The notes beneath the pieces are model-generated. The model was not told the DNA's origin and did not search any database. It worked only from the letters and a program-made list of their open reading frames with translations. Positions 52,131 through 60,868 of a DNA stretch of 64,000 bases are shown one piece after another. Numbering within the stretch: position 1 is the first letter of the stretch; each line of letters starts with the position of its first letter. Position numbers and translations under genes: made by a program. This DNA is from JBEKTW01 sp049515655. GTDB taxonomy: Bacteria; Bacteroidota; Ignavibacteria; UBA10030; SZUA-254. The stretch covers positions 1-64,000 of the forward strand of contig JBEKTW010000014.1 of assembly GCA_049515655.1 (NCBI GenBank), in the 5' to 3' direction.

Positions 52131-54230
52131 ATGAGACGTGTGAAAAACCTCCAATTCATATGTGCCATACTGTTCTCGTTTTGTTTCTGTTTCGGCCAGG
52201 ATAGCGCGCCTCCCAATAGTCCGGCGCTGGTGTCGCTCGAGAACAATGATATCACTCTCAAGTACGAAGGGAAAGTGCTTTTCCGTGGATCGATACAGAC
52301 AAAAGCTGAGCAATACACCTGGCATTCTGTCGTCGATGACCGGCATGGCGTTGTCAATCAGGTTGTCGTGTTCACCTCGAAAGACTGGAATGTTCCGTTT
52401 GCCATGAACGGTGAAATCGTCGGCAGCGGGGAGTCCTTCCCCTGTGAAGCCGACCGGCGGCCGCGAGGCATCGACATCGTCCGTCATAGCTACGGCATGA
52501 GCCACAGTTTGCTCAATCGTGCGGTGTATGACCGTAATCGTGACTGGGTCGTGTCGTTTGACTACTATGCGAATGTCACAATAGTACCCGACCCAGAAGA
52601 AGGAGGCCGATTTCAATTCACCGCGAAGGGAAATGAAGTCATCCTGCGTTTCAGGCCGCATTACTTTCAAAAGCACCGTGGGTTGGAGTATTTTCAGCCG
52701 TGGACGTACGCCGTCTGGCAGAAGCCCGTGGTAGGATGGTGCTCGTGGTTTGCCTATCACCAGGACATCACCGAAGAAAATATCAAGCACACCGCTGATG
52801 TCCTTTCGGCAACCCTGAAACCATACGGTTACGAGTATCTCCAGATCGATGACGGCTACCAGCGGGGACAGGGCCTGCCGGAGCTCTGGCTGCAGCCGAA
52901 TGAAAAGTTTCCGGGTGGATTGAAAAATCTAGCCGGGTATATCCAGAGCAAAGGATTAAGCCCCGGCATCTGGACGAACGTTGCCTTTGACCAGCGCGAT
53001 TTTGCCGAACAGCATAAAGACTGGTTCGTTCTGGACGACCGCGATTCGCTTGGAATAGGAAACTGGATCGACATTTCCATCGACGGCTCGAATGAGAAAG
53101 CGCTCGATGCCATAATCCGTCCCGTCTATTCCGGATTGCGACACATGGGGTGGAGCTACTTCAAAGTCGACGCGCTGCGGCATCTTCGCTATGAAGGATA
53201 CAACGCTGACATGGAGTACTTTCAAAAGAAGAATCTGGACCGCGTTGAAACCTATCGTACGGTCGTCAAAACGATCCGGAATGAAATCAGCCGCGATACG
53301 TACATGCTTGGATGCTGGGGAATCCGGCCCGAGCTCGTTGGCATTATCGACGGTTGCAGGATCGGCGGTGACGGATTTTCGTACGCCGGTCTTGCGCAAT
53401 ACAACTCGTTCAATAATATTGTCTGGCGGAATGACCCCGATCATGTCGAGCTCACGGATAAGGATGCCTACCGGTCGACGATGGTGACATCGTTAACCGG
53501 TTCCGTGTTGATGCTGACGGATAAACCCGACAAATACACGACGTCTCTCGTCGAGCCGGCAAAGCGTGCCGCGCCCGTTCTCTTCACGGTTCCGGGTCAG
53601 ATCTTCGATGTCGACCCGTCGCGTTCGCAGACGCTCGACCGGGTCAACTCTGAAGTCAGCGGTTCCGGGCCACGTCCGTTCGATGCCGGCGATACTCCGC
53701 GCTGCGAGCTCTACCTGTTGGAAGTGAACAAGCCGTATGAAAGCTGGGTCGTTCTTGGTCGAACGGGCGGGGCTTTCGAGAGAATCGCGTTCGCCGACCT
53801 CGGGTTATCGAAGGACCGGGAATACGTCGTCTTCGAGTTCTGGTCGAAAAGGGAACTCGGCAATTTTGTGAAGGAGTTTAATCCGGGCCCGATCAACCCG
53901 CAGTTCAATTGTCAGCTTTTTTGTATTCGCGAGAAGCAATCCCATCCGCAGCTGGTCGCTACAAACAGGCATATAAGCTGCGGCGGATTGGAAGTGGATG
54001 ACATCAGGTGGAAGGACGATGTTCTATCGGGAGAAAGCCGGCTTGTTGCCGATGACCCGTATGACCTCTATATCAGCGAACCTGCCGGATATGATTTTGA
54101 AAAGGTTTCGTGTGAGGGTGCCGATGTGGTCTCGTCGGAAAAGACCGGAAGCCTCCTCGTTTGTCACATGCGTTCTGCAAAAGGTGGAAGGGTTTCCTGG
54201 CAAATCGTTTTCGAGCACAAAGAGAAATAG
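52131..54230 (+). CDS. Exported GH36-like alpha-galactosidase-type glycoside hydrolase
   Basis: 699 residues with signal peptide (RRVKNLQFICAILFSFCFCF). The beta-supersandwich N-terminus leads to the barrel: GWCSWFAYHQDITEENI near 203, YLQIDDGYQRG near 240, SPGIWTNVAFDQRDF, then the probable nucleophile D347 in YFKVDALRHLRYEG and an acid/base candidate in RIGGDGFS near 415. These are clan GH-D features. Substrate may be an alpha-galactoside or a related sugar. It begins 39 bp after rhaT, likely in the same operon. Confidence 0.82.
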   Translation: MRRVKNLQFICAILFSFCFCFGQDSAPPNSPALVSLENNDITLKYEGKVLFRGSIQTKAEQYTWHSVVDDRHGVVNQVVVFTSKDWNVPFAMNGEIVGSGESFPCEADRRPRGIDIVRHSYGMSHSLLNRAVYDRNRDWVVSFDYYANVTIVPDPEEGGRFQFTAKGNEVILRFRPHYFQKHRGLEYFQPWTYAVWQKPVVGWCSWFAYHQDITEENIKHTADVLSATLKPYGYEYLQIDDGYQRGQGLPELWLQPNEKFPGGLKNLAGYIQSKGLSPGIWTNVAFDQRDFAEQHKDWFVLDDRDSLGIGNWIDISIDGSNEKALDAIIRPVYSGLRHMGWSYFKVDALRHLRYEGYNADMEYFQKKNLDRVETYRTVVKTIRNEISRDTYMLGCWGIRPELVGIIDGCRIGGDGFSYAGLAQYNSFNNIVWRNDPDHVELTDKDAYRSTMVTSLTGSVLMLTDKPDKYTTSLVEPAKRAAPVLFTVPGQIFDVDPSRSQTLDRVNSEVSGSGPRPFDAGDTPRCELYLLEVNKPYESWVVLGRTGGAFERIAFADLGLSKDREYVVFEFWSKRELGNFVKEFNPGPINPQFNCQLFCIREKQSHPQLVATNRHISCGGLEVDDIRWKDDVLSGESRLVADDPYDLYISEPAGYDFEKVSCEGADVVSSEKTGSLLVCHMRSAKGGRVSWQIVFEHKEK

Positions 54231-54426
54231 TAATCCCCCCTGCATCCCCGCTCATAAAAATCTCACGAGAAACCCGGAAATTCTCCCGCCATCTTCATTT
54301 CATTCAACAATCCGGCAGCGCAACAGTTGATTGTTGTGCCGAATTTTCTTTCATTGAAGGTAACTTGCGTTGCGCCGGAACAGCCGGCAAAGCTGCCGGC
54401 AGTTAAAGAATCCAACTTGGAATAGC

Positions 54427-56532
54427 ATGAAATTCGGGGTCATTGTCGTTGTCTTTCTCACGTCCAACTGCTGCTTTTCTCAGGAGCAGGCAAAAGAAGA
54501 CACCCTGAAATATGACCTGCAGGAATTCATTATCGTAGGTACCCGGACTACCGAAAAGATTCTGGACATTCCTTATTCGGTCTATAAGGTCGACAAGGAG
54601 GAATTATCCTATGGAAGGAAAGTGTCGGCCAGGGATGTGCTCGCGGATGTGCCGGGACTTTTCCTGCAATCAATGTACGGCAACCAGGATGTAAGAATTT
54701 CTGTCCGGGGTTTTGGTACAAGGTCCAACTCGGGAGTGAGAGGAGTAAGAATCCTGCAGGATGGAATTCCGGAATCCGAGCCCGACGGTGAAACAGTGTT
54801 GGACGCGATTGATTTCACCTCGCTGGGGGGCGTGGAGGTCGTCAAGAGCAACCTTTCTTCCTTATATGCGAATGCGCCGGGCGGGGTGGTCAACTTTGTG
54901 TCCGATCTGATGTTTCCCGAGAATTATACGACTGTTACGAATCAGGTGGGGCAGTTCGGGTTGAGAGTAAACGGTTTTAAGACCGGTTACAAGACGAACG
55001 ACCAGCGCTTTCTTCTTTCGTACAACTACACAAATCTCGACGGGTACCGCGCGCATAGCAATGAATACAAACATCTCGTGAATGCCGTCTACGAGGCCCA
55101 CGTCGGGGTACGGTCGACAATCTCGATTCTCGGAAACTATGTCAACGGCTTCATGAAGCTGCCCGGGGCGCTGACAGGACCGCAGTATGATGCGGGTCCC
55201 TTCCAGGCCGACCCCGTTGCCGTTTCACAGGATTTCCGGAAAGGGACACGCAAGGGAAGGCTCGCCGTCCGGTTCAAAACGATCTTCGGAGAGAACGACG
55301 ATTTTGAAATGGAGGCGACGGGGTACGGGGGTTTGAAAGAGCTGGATCAAGCTGACATCGACTATGTTACGGACGAGACGAGATATTCGCTCGGTGCGCT
55401 GGTTCGTTTGACGAATAAGTCCAGGCTTTTCAGCCGGACGAATCTCCTGTCCTTTGGCCTGGAGTATGCTGATCAATCCGGGCCCATTACGGAATTTGAC
55501 AATCTCTACGGCAACCGAGGGCCGTCGGTCGAAAATGAATACGACGGTAGCTTGAGCAACATCGGTTTCTACTGTCTCGACCATCTCAATCTGATAACCG
55601 AAAAATTCGACCTCTTCCTGTCCGGTCGCTTCGACAAAGACGTGTTCGAGCGGGATATTTACATCCCGTACGGTTTCACGGATACGACAAGGGTTTTTCA
55701 GAAATTCACTCCCAAAGTCGGACTGAATCTCAAACTTACGCCGTCAGTGGCTCTTTATACCTCGTACGGTTTGGGTTACGATCTTCCGGCGCTCAGCGAG
55801 CTTCCCAATACTCCGTTATCCTCCGACATCAAATACTCATTGAATCCCGACCTGAACGCGCAGCAATCCGATAATTTTGAATTCGGCATCAAGGGAGACA
55901 TCGTCAACCCCGAATCTGATGTCATGAGAAAACTGTTCTTTGAAGTGACCTTCTTCAACTACATCATCAAAGATGAGATTGTTCCATTCATCATCAACCA
56001 GAAGACCTACTTCAGAAACGCTGCAAAGACGAACCGGACCGGAGTCGAAGCCGGCATAAAGATCAAACCGGTCGAAGGACTCGAATGCACGGCCAACTAT
56101 ACTTTTGCAAACTTCAAGTACGATTACTATACGGCGGTTTTGTACAGTCCGTCCGGTTCGACGGTCGAATCCTACGCGAATAACGCCGAGCCATCGGTCC
56201 CGAAACACGATCTAAATCTCATAGTGAATTATGAAATCGAGCTCTCCTCCAGCGTGTCGGGATTGCTGCAGTGGGATTGTGATTATGTGTCGTCCATGTT
56301 TGTGAATGACAGTAATTCAGTGAGTACTCCCTCCTATTTCTACGCGAACCCTATGGCAGGGATCGATCTTTCGTTCCATCACATCCATGCGACGGCGTAC
56401 CTTGGAATGATGAACATGTTCGACAAACGTTTCGTAGGGTTCATCAATATCAACGATTATTACGGAAAGTACTTTCAAGCCGGTGAACCGAGGACCTTCT
56501 ATTCGGGCCTTAACGTTGGTTATCAATTTTAG
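54427..56532 (+). CDS. TonB-dependent outer-membrane receptor
   Basis: 701 residues from the ATG at 54427, which starts a signal peptide (KFGVIVVVFLTSNCCFSQE); the frame is open 19 codons further upstream. A TonB-box-like stretch (LQEFIIVGTRT) precedes the plug domain: VSARDVLADVPGLFLQSMYG, DVRISVRGFGTRS, GVEVVKSNLSSLYANAPGGV. A 22-strand-type barrel follows with alternating aromatic residues and ends in F (FYSGLNVGYQF). There is no SusD partner, so this is a classical siderophore/metal/small-nutrient type rather than a SusC. Its ligand is unknown. Confidence 0.92.
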   Translation: MKFGVIVVVFLTSNCCFSQEQAKEDTLKYDLQEFIIVGTRTTEKILDIPYSVYKVDKEELSYGRKVSARDVLADVPGLFLQSMYGNQDVRISVRGFGTRSNSGVRGVRILQDGIPESEPDGETVLDAIDFTSLGGVEVVKSNLSSLYANAPGGVVNFVSDLMFPENYTTVTNQVGQFGLRVNGFKTGYKTNDQRFLLSYNYTNLDGYRAHSNEYKHLVNAVYEAHVGVRSTISILGNYVNGFMKLPGALTGPQYDAGPFQADPVAVSQDFRKGTRKGRLAVRFKTIFGENDDFEMEATGYGGLKELDQADIDYVTDETRYSLGALVRLTNKSRLFSRTNLLSFGLEYADQSGPITEFDNLYGNRGPSVENEYDGSLSNIGFYCLDHLNLITEKFDLFLSGRFDKDVFERDIYIPYGFTDTTRVFQKFTPKVGLNLKLTPSVALYTSYGLGYDLPALSELPNTPLSSDIKYSLNPDLNAQQSDNFEFGIKGDIVNPESDVMRKLFFEVTFFNYIIKDEIVPFIINQKTYFRNAAKTNRTGVEAGIKIKPVEGLECTANYTFANFKYDYYTAVLYSPSGSTVESYANNAEPSVPKHDLNLIVNYEIELSSSVSGLLQWDCDYVSSMFVNDSNSVSTPSYFYANPMAGIDLSFHHIHATAYLGMMNMFDKRFVGFININDYYGKYFQAGEPRTFYSGLNVGYQF

Positions 56533-56542
56533 CATCCATCGT

Positions 56543-58177
56543 ATGAAGCGTACCCTCGTCCTTCTCCTGTTTGTCGTCAACGCAATCGTGCTCGCCCAGC
56601 ACAACACGGCACTCACGAACTTCAGGATATTTCCGAGCGCAGTGACGCAAACGGAACCTGTCGTCGCAGTGGATCCGGTAAACCCGCTTATCATGTTCGC
56701 AAGCGCCGTGACGATTAACACGAACAACGCTTTCAAGAGCGAGGGAGTGTATCTTTCAACGGACGGCGGATTGAACTGGTCGGGCAGCGACACGTGCAGG
56801 GGCGCTCTCATTGGAAATCATGGGGGCGACCCGGGAGTTGCCATCTGTCCGGACGGTTCGCTTCTTCTCACGCATATCGGTTCGGTGTTCCCCGGCGTCT
56901 ACAGTCATTACTCGACGGATAAAGGAGCGAGCTGGTCGAGCGCATACACGATCAGCTCCGGCCAACCCGAAGACAAAGGAAGAACAACAATCGACGACGA
57001 TCCGGCGAGCGGATTCTATGGGAGAATATACACCGCATGGGTCGACTTTATCTCACCGTTTCCCGTTCTCGTGTCGTATTCATCGGACGAGGGGCACAGT
57101 TGGACGGCTCCGGCGACAATGTATACCTCGTCGACTGCACCCGGCTCCGGCGGGTTTGTCAAGACGGGTACCGACGGAAGGGTGTATGTCTGCTGGGCTG
57201 TTCTGGCCAATACGTTTCCGTATCTCGAAGACTCCGTTGGCTTTGCGGTCTCGACAGATGGGGGGGCAAGCTGGCCCGCGCCCCGGATTGTGTTTGACGT
57301 CAATGGCATTGGCAGCACTCTCCCTTCCAAGCACACTATCCGCGTCAATGGCTTGCCGGAACTTGAAATCGACAGAAGTGGCGGTCCGCGCAACGGCTGG
57401 ATCTATATTGTGACTACGGAGAAGGATCTTCCGCCTGCGGGAAGCGACCCTGATATCATTTTGCATCGTTCAACCGACGGCGGACAGAGCTGGTCTGGAG
57501 GCATCAGAGTCAACCAGGATTCCCTCGACAACGGCAAGATACAGTACTTCCCGGCGGTCAACGTCGATTCCTCCGGCGGCATCAATATCATCTACTACGA
57601 TGATAGGAATACTTCTTCCGATTCGGCGGAGATCATGCTGGCCCGTTCGACCGACGGCGGGACAACATGGGTAGAGAGAGTGGTGAGCGACCACAGGTTT
57701 CAGCCTAAGCCCATTCTCGGCGGAAGCTCGACGTACCAGGGTGATTTTATCTCACTGACCTCGACGGGCAAGAAGCTCTACGCGTACTGGATGGACGATT
57801 TCTCCGGATTGTACCAGATCTGGACGGCAATTATAGACCTCGACGTGATGGCAGTCGAAAACATATCGGACAGGATCCCGGAGAGATTCGAGCTGTATCA
57901 GAATTATCCGAATCCGTTTAATCCAACGACAACGGTGTCATTTGTCATTGGTCATTCGTCATTTGTGAAGCTGACAGTGTATGACGTCCTTGGTAGGGAA
58001 GTGGCGACGCTGGTCGATGAGATGGAAGATGGAGGATGGAAATCGGTTGTGTGGGACGCATCGTCCGCCAAAGGCGGAACACCGAGCGGGATCTACTTGT
58101 ATGAGCTGAAGGCGGTGAGCACTGAAAGCCCGGCAACGACGTTTGCGCAGGTGAGGAAAATGGTTCTTGTGAAATGA
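56543..58177 (+). CDS. Exported sialidase-fold (BNR-repeat) protein with type IX sorting domain
   Basis: 544 residues from the ATG at 56543, which begins a signal peptide (KRTLVLLLFVVNAIVLAQ). Repeated S-x-D-x-G-x-x-W Asp-box motifs (STDGGLNWSGS, STDKGASWSSA, SSDEGHSWTAP, STDGGQSWSGG, STDGGTTWVER) indicate a six-bladed sialidase propeller. The catalytic residues of true sialidases are not evident. The C-terminal ~85 residues (FELYQNYPNPFNPTTTV to GIYLYELKA) are a type IX sorting domain, so the protein should be secreted or anchored to the cell surface. It overlaps the next gene by 4 nt. Confidence 0.88.
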   Translation: MKRTLVLLLFVVNAIVLAQHNTALTNFRIFPSAVTQTEPVVAVDPVNPLIMFASAVTINTNNAFKSEGVYLSTDGGLNWSGSDTCRGALIGNHGGDPGVAICPDGSLLLTHIGSVFPGVYSHYSTDKGASWSSAYTISSGQPEDKGRTTIDDDPASGFYGRIYTAWVDFISPFPVLVSYSSDEGHSWTAPATMYTSSTAPGSGGFVKTGTDGRVYVCWAVLANTFPYLEDSVGFAVSTDGGASWPAPRIVFDVNGIGSTLPSKHTIRVNGLPELEIDRSGGPRNGWIYIVTTEKDLPPAGSDPDIILHRSTDGGQSWSGGIRVNQDSLDNGKIQYFPAVNVDSSGGINIIYYDDRNTSSDSAEIMLARSTDGGTTWVERVVSDHRFQPKPILGGSSTYQGDFISLTSTGKKLYAYWMDDFSGLYQIWTAIIDLDVMAVENISDRIPERFELYQNYPNPFNPTTTVSFVIGHSSFVKLTVYDVLGREVATLVDEMEDGGWKSVVWDASSAKGGTPSGIYLYELKAVSTESPATTFAQVRKMVLVK

Positions 58178-59712
58178 TTCCTGATGCGGTTATCGGAACA
58201 CGGAAAGCGCGGGTTGAAGAAGCTCGGTGCGATATATTTGTGGCACGTCGGGCTGCCCGGCTTTCGGCCTTTATGCTCTTTGTTCTCCTCTTTGTCCCAG
58301 CCCGCCAGCCAGAGCTTATTGCCCAGCAGATTTGGATACCGGTCCAAACACCGACGACGAGGAACCTTCAGAGAGTATGTTTCGTCGACAGCTTGAGGGG
58401 TTGGGTCGTCGGCGACTCGGGGACGATCGTGAGAACGACCAACGGTGGCAGGAACTGGACCGTGCAAAATTCCGGGATAACGACGCCGATCACGGAAATC
58501 TTCATGCTCAACAGGCGATTGGGGTGGGCGCTCTCCATCACGCCATGGACCGGATTTGATGCATGGTATGGTACGACGATGCTCACGACAACCGATGGCG
58601 GCGACGAATGGTCGAGTGTGCAATTTGACTCCCTGGTGTTTTACTCGATTTTCTTTCTCGACTCCTTGTATGGATGGATGGGCGGTGATAATGGCGACCT
58701 GGTGGAGACAACGGACGGAGGAACAACCTGGGTGAGCGCGAATGTGCCGCCGTCATTCAATGCGAGCCAGCCGATTCACCGCCTGAAGTTCTTCTCTCCC
58801 TCCGTCGGATATGCCGTTGGCGGCAGGGCGGAGCTCATCGGGGTGATCTGGAAGACGAACGATGCTGGGCAGCACTGGAGTACGACCGGCATACAGGATG
58901 AAATGCTCGGGGTCGACTATAGCGACTCACTCCATGTGGTGTGTGTGGGGGGCGGTCCCGATGATGGAGCGGAGCTTACCTACACGTCCGACGGAGGACA
59001 GCACTGGCAATTTCATTACCTCGGATTCCTGCGATCCTACGGACAGGCGAAAGCAATCTCCTTCAGGACAGCCGCTGAGGCATGGGTGCCTCTCGCGTTT
59101 GCCGGAACATGTGCAACGACACTCGACTCCGGGAGAACCTGGCAATTGACGACCATCAAGAAGGGCGTAAATCTCTCCGACGTGATGTTTACCGACAAAT
59201 GGCACGGATGGATAGCCGGTGCCTCCGGAACGCTTCTGCGGTACAACACCCCGTATCTCATCCAGGTGGATCCGGGCTGGAATATGTCGTCGCTGCAGGT
59301 CCGTCCAAACGATTACCGGAAGACGGTTCTTTTCCCGACAGCGACGTCGAATGCGTTCATGTATACGCCGGCGGGATACCAGATCAAAGACACGCTCGCG
59401 AATCACATCGGGTACTGGTTGAAATTTCCGGACGCCGACCTTCTCCCCATCCCCGGTTCCCCCATTCTCAACGACACTTTCTTTGTGAACGCCGGATGGA
59501 ACATTGTTGGCTCGATCTCAGGGCCGGTCCCGACATCTTCCATCATTACAGTCGGAACCAATCTGAAAACGCCGTTCTATGGCTATCACCGCGGATACGT
59601 GATCTCGGATACCATCAAGCCCGGGAAGGGATACTGGGTAAAGTGCGACTCTTCTGGGATGTTGATACTATCGTCCCCCGATTCAGGTGGGGTTGCACTG
59701 CCGAGGAAGTAG
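58174..59712 (+). CDS. Exported YCF48/BNR-like beta-propeller protein
   Basis: 512 residues if translation starts at the ATG overlapping the previous stop (ATGA). A GTG at 58240 would instead place ARRAARLSAFMLFVLLFVP at the N-terminus as a signal peptide. Six or more Asp-box-like repeats (RTTNGGRNWTV, TTDGGDEWSS, ETTDGGTTWVS, TSDGGQHWQF) with G-W-x-V/x-G-D blades resemble the YCF48/HCF136 family. The end (GKGYWVKCDSSGMLILS) carries no type IX sorting motif. The role is unknown. Confidence 0.75.
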   Translation: MIPDAVIGTRKARVEEARCDIFVARRAARLSAFMLFVLLFVPARQPELIAQQIWIPVQTPTTRNLQRVCFVDSLRGWVVGDSGTIVRTTNGGRNWTVQNSGITTPITEIFMLNRRLGWALSITPWTGFDAWYGTTMLTTTDGGDEWSSVQFDSLVFYSIFFLDSLYGWMGGDNGDLVETTDGGTTWVSANVPPSFNASQPIHRLKFFSPSVGYAVGGRAELIGVIWKTNDAGQHWSTTGIQDEMLGVDYSDSLHVVCVGGGPDDGAELTYTSDGGQHWQFHYLGFLRSYGQAKAISFRTAAEAWVPLAFAGTCATTLDSGRTWQLTTIKKGVNLSDVMFTDKWHGWIAGASGTLLRYNTPYLIQVDPGWNMSSLQVRPNDYRKTVLFPTATSNAFMYTPAGYQIKDTLANHIGYWLKFPDADLLPIPGSPILNDTFFVNAGWNIVGSISGPVPTSSIITVGTNLKTPFYGYHRGYVISDTIKPGKGYWVKCDSSGMLILSSPDSGGVALPRK

Positions 59713-59749
59713 CGACGATGGTGGATGGGATGGAGATGGTGGGTTGTAG

Positions 59750-59880
59750 GGGTTAGAGGTTTGAGGTTTGGGGTTAGAGGATTGTAGATTGCGGATTGTG
59801 GATTTCGAATTCAAGATTCGGTTGGGATTTAGAGATTAGGATTTGGAATTTGTTTAGGATTTCGGGTTTAGGATTTGTGC
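59750..59880. repeat. GATTT-rich degenerate repeat
   Basis: A run of words such as GGGTTAGAGG, GGATTTCGGGTTTAGGATTTG and GGAATTTG, shortened here, with no coding potential. It is similar in style to 49555-49620. Such arrays are common between genes in this bacterial group. Confidence 0.55.
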
Positions 59881-59906
59881 GCACATCCGGAAGATAGTGC
59901 CTATCT

Positions 59907-60533
59907 TCACTGCAGAATTCTTCGGAAGCGTTCGGGATCGTACCTCTTATAGATGATGTAGTCGGCACCAAGCCGCAGCGGGCGGGTCATTTCGTTCGTG
60001 CTGAGTTTGCGAAGCTCGTCCCTGACGTGTTTCGGATACACGACGATGTCGACTCTTCCGAGGAACTTGCCAAGTTTGCCCGACGACCCCGTTGAGGAAA
60101 GCCCAGCGAGGCTGTCGAAATCAACTCCAGTTCTGAGCAGAGAGTACAATGAGTCCGCTTGCTCCTTGCTGGATGTGACAATCTCGCCGAGTGTCATTAC
60201 GACTGGACTTTCTGCCTCCACGATGATCCTTTTCTGGATCCAGCGGCCGTTGGGTGAGCTATCGTGAAGAGCGGGAGTGAAGCGCCACTGTCTCATCGAT
60301 TCGGATGCTAACGTGTCCCAGTGCGGGTCTCCGCTCGTCCCGCGGAGCCTGACATCCGCGACGGCTCCGTTGTCGAGGACGAGGAAGAGCACTTTCAATC
60401 TAAGTTCTCTCTGGGGGAGCGCCGGAAGAGATGCCATGCTGATGACTTCGGGCCAACCGTCCGGAGTGAGCGTCTCTTCGCTCGCGATGCATCCGATGAG
60501 AGAAACGAACACTACAACCGCGACATATTTCAT
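59907..60533 (-). CDS. Lipoprotein with TonB C-terminal-like and parvulin-like domains
   Basis: 208 residues. Lipoprotein signal ending in the lipobox LIGC (Cys15). Residues ~35-100 (RELRLKVLFLVLDNGAVADV, LASESMRQWRFTPA) match the TonB C-terminal/energy-transducer fold. Residues ~125-205 (ADSLYSLLRTGVDFDSLAGL, GKLGKFLGR, RDELRKLSTNEMTRPLRLGA) match the PpiC/rotamase fold with its usual S-x-G-x-L-G region. The two domains are not normally found together. There is no transmembrane anchor for TonB function, so it is probably a periplasmic or outer-membrane lipoprotein. Confidence 0.65.
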   Translation of the reverse strand: MKYVAVVVFVSLIGCIASEETLTPDGWPEVISMASLPALPQRELRLKVLFLVLDNGAVADVRLRGTSGDPHWDTLASESMRQWRFTPALHDSSPNGRWIQKRIIVEAESPVVMTLGEIVTSSKEQADSLYSLLRTGVDFDSLAGLSSTGSSGKLGKFLGRVDIVVYPKHVRDELRKLSTNEMTRPLRLGADYIIYKRYDPERFRRILQ

Positions 60534-60868
60534 ACGTTGCCTTTTTTACAGTGCAAACGCAATACGTGTTGAACTCTCAAAGCACATCACACGCCGCTTT
60601 TCAAACCTAAGAAGAAGTTCGGCGAAATGCAAGAGCAGGCCGACAAAGCAGCTTTTTCCGCTTAATTCGAGGGCAAATGCCGGAGAAATGGATTTGCGGA
60701 AAACAGAAGTAGAGTTGGATTTTTGGGAAAACATTTGGTACATTTTCTTATAGCGTGTTTGGAGGTCGATCCAGGCACGAATTGAAGGTCGAAGTTCTTC
60801 AAAAACCGGCGTTTCCTGATTTGTCAGGATGGTGCAGGTTCTTGCGTTCATTTGACCATGATCATTCC
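60534..60868. other. Divergent intergenic region
   Basis: 335 bp between two divergent exported-protein genes. No RNA or clear hairpin is seen. ATTTTCTTATAGCG near 60742 is a weak -10-like element. No ORF in it has the look of a real gene. Confidence 0.4.

Noticed and set aside
60277..60753. 158-codon plus-strand frame antisense to the lipoprotein gene
   Set aside because: Low-complexity Ser/Arg-rich translation with no motif. The minus-strand gene has a clear lipobox and domains.
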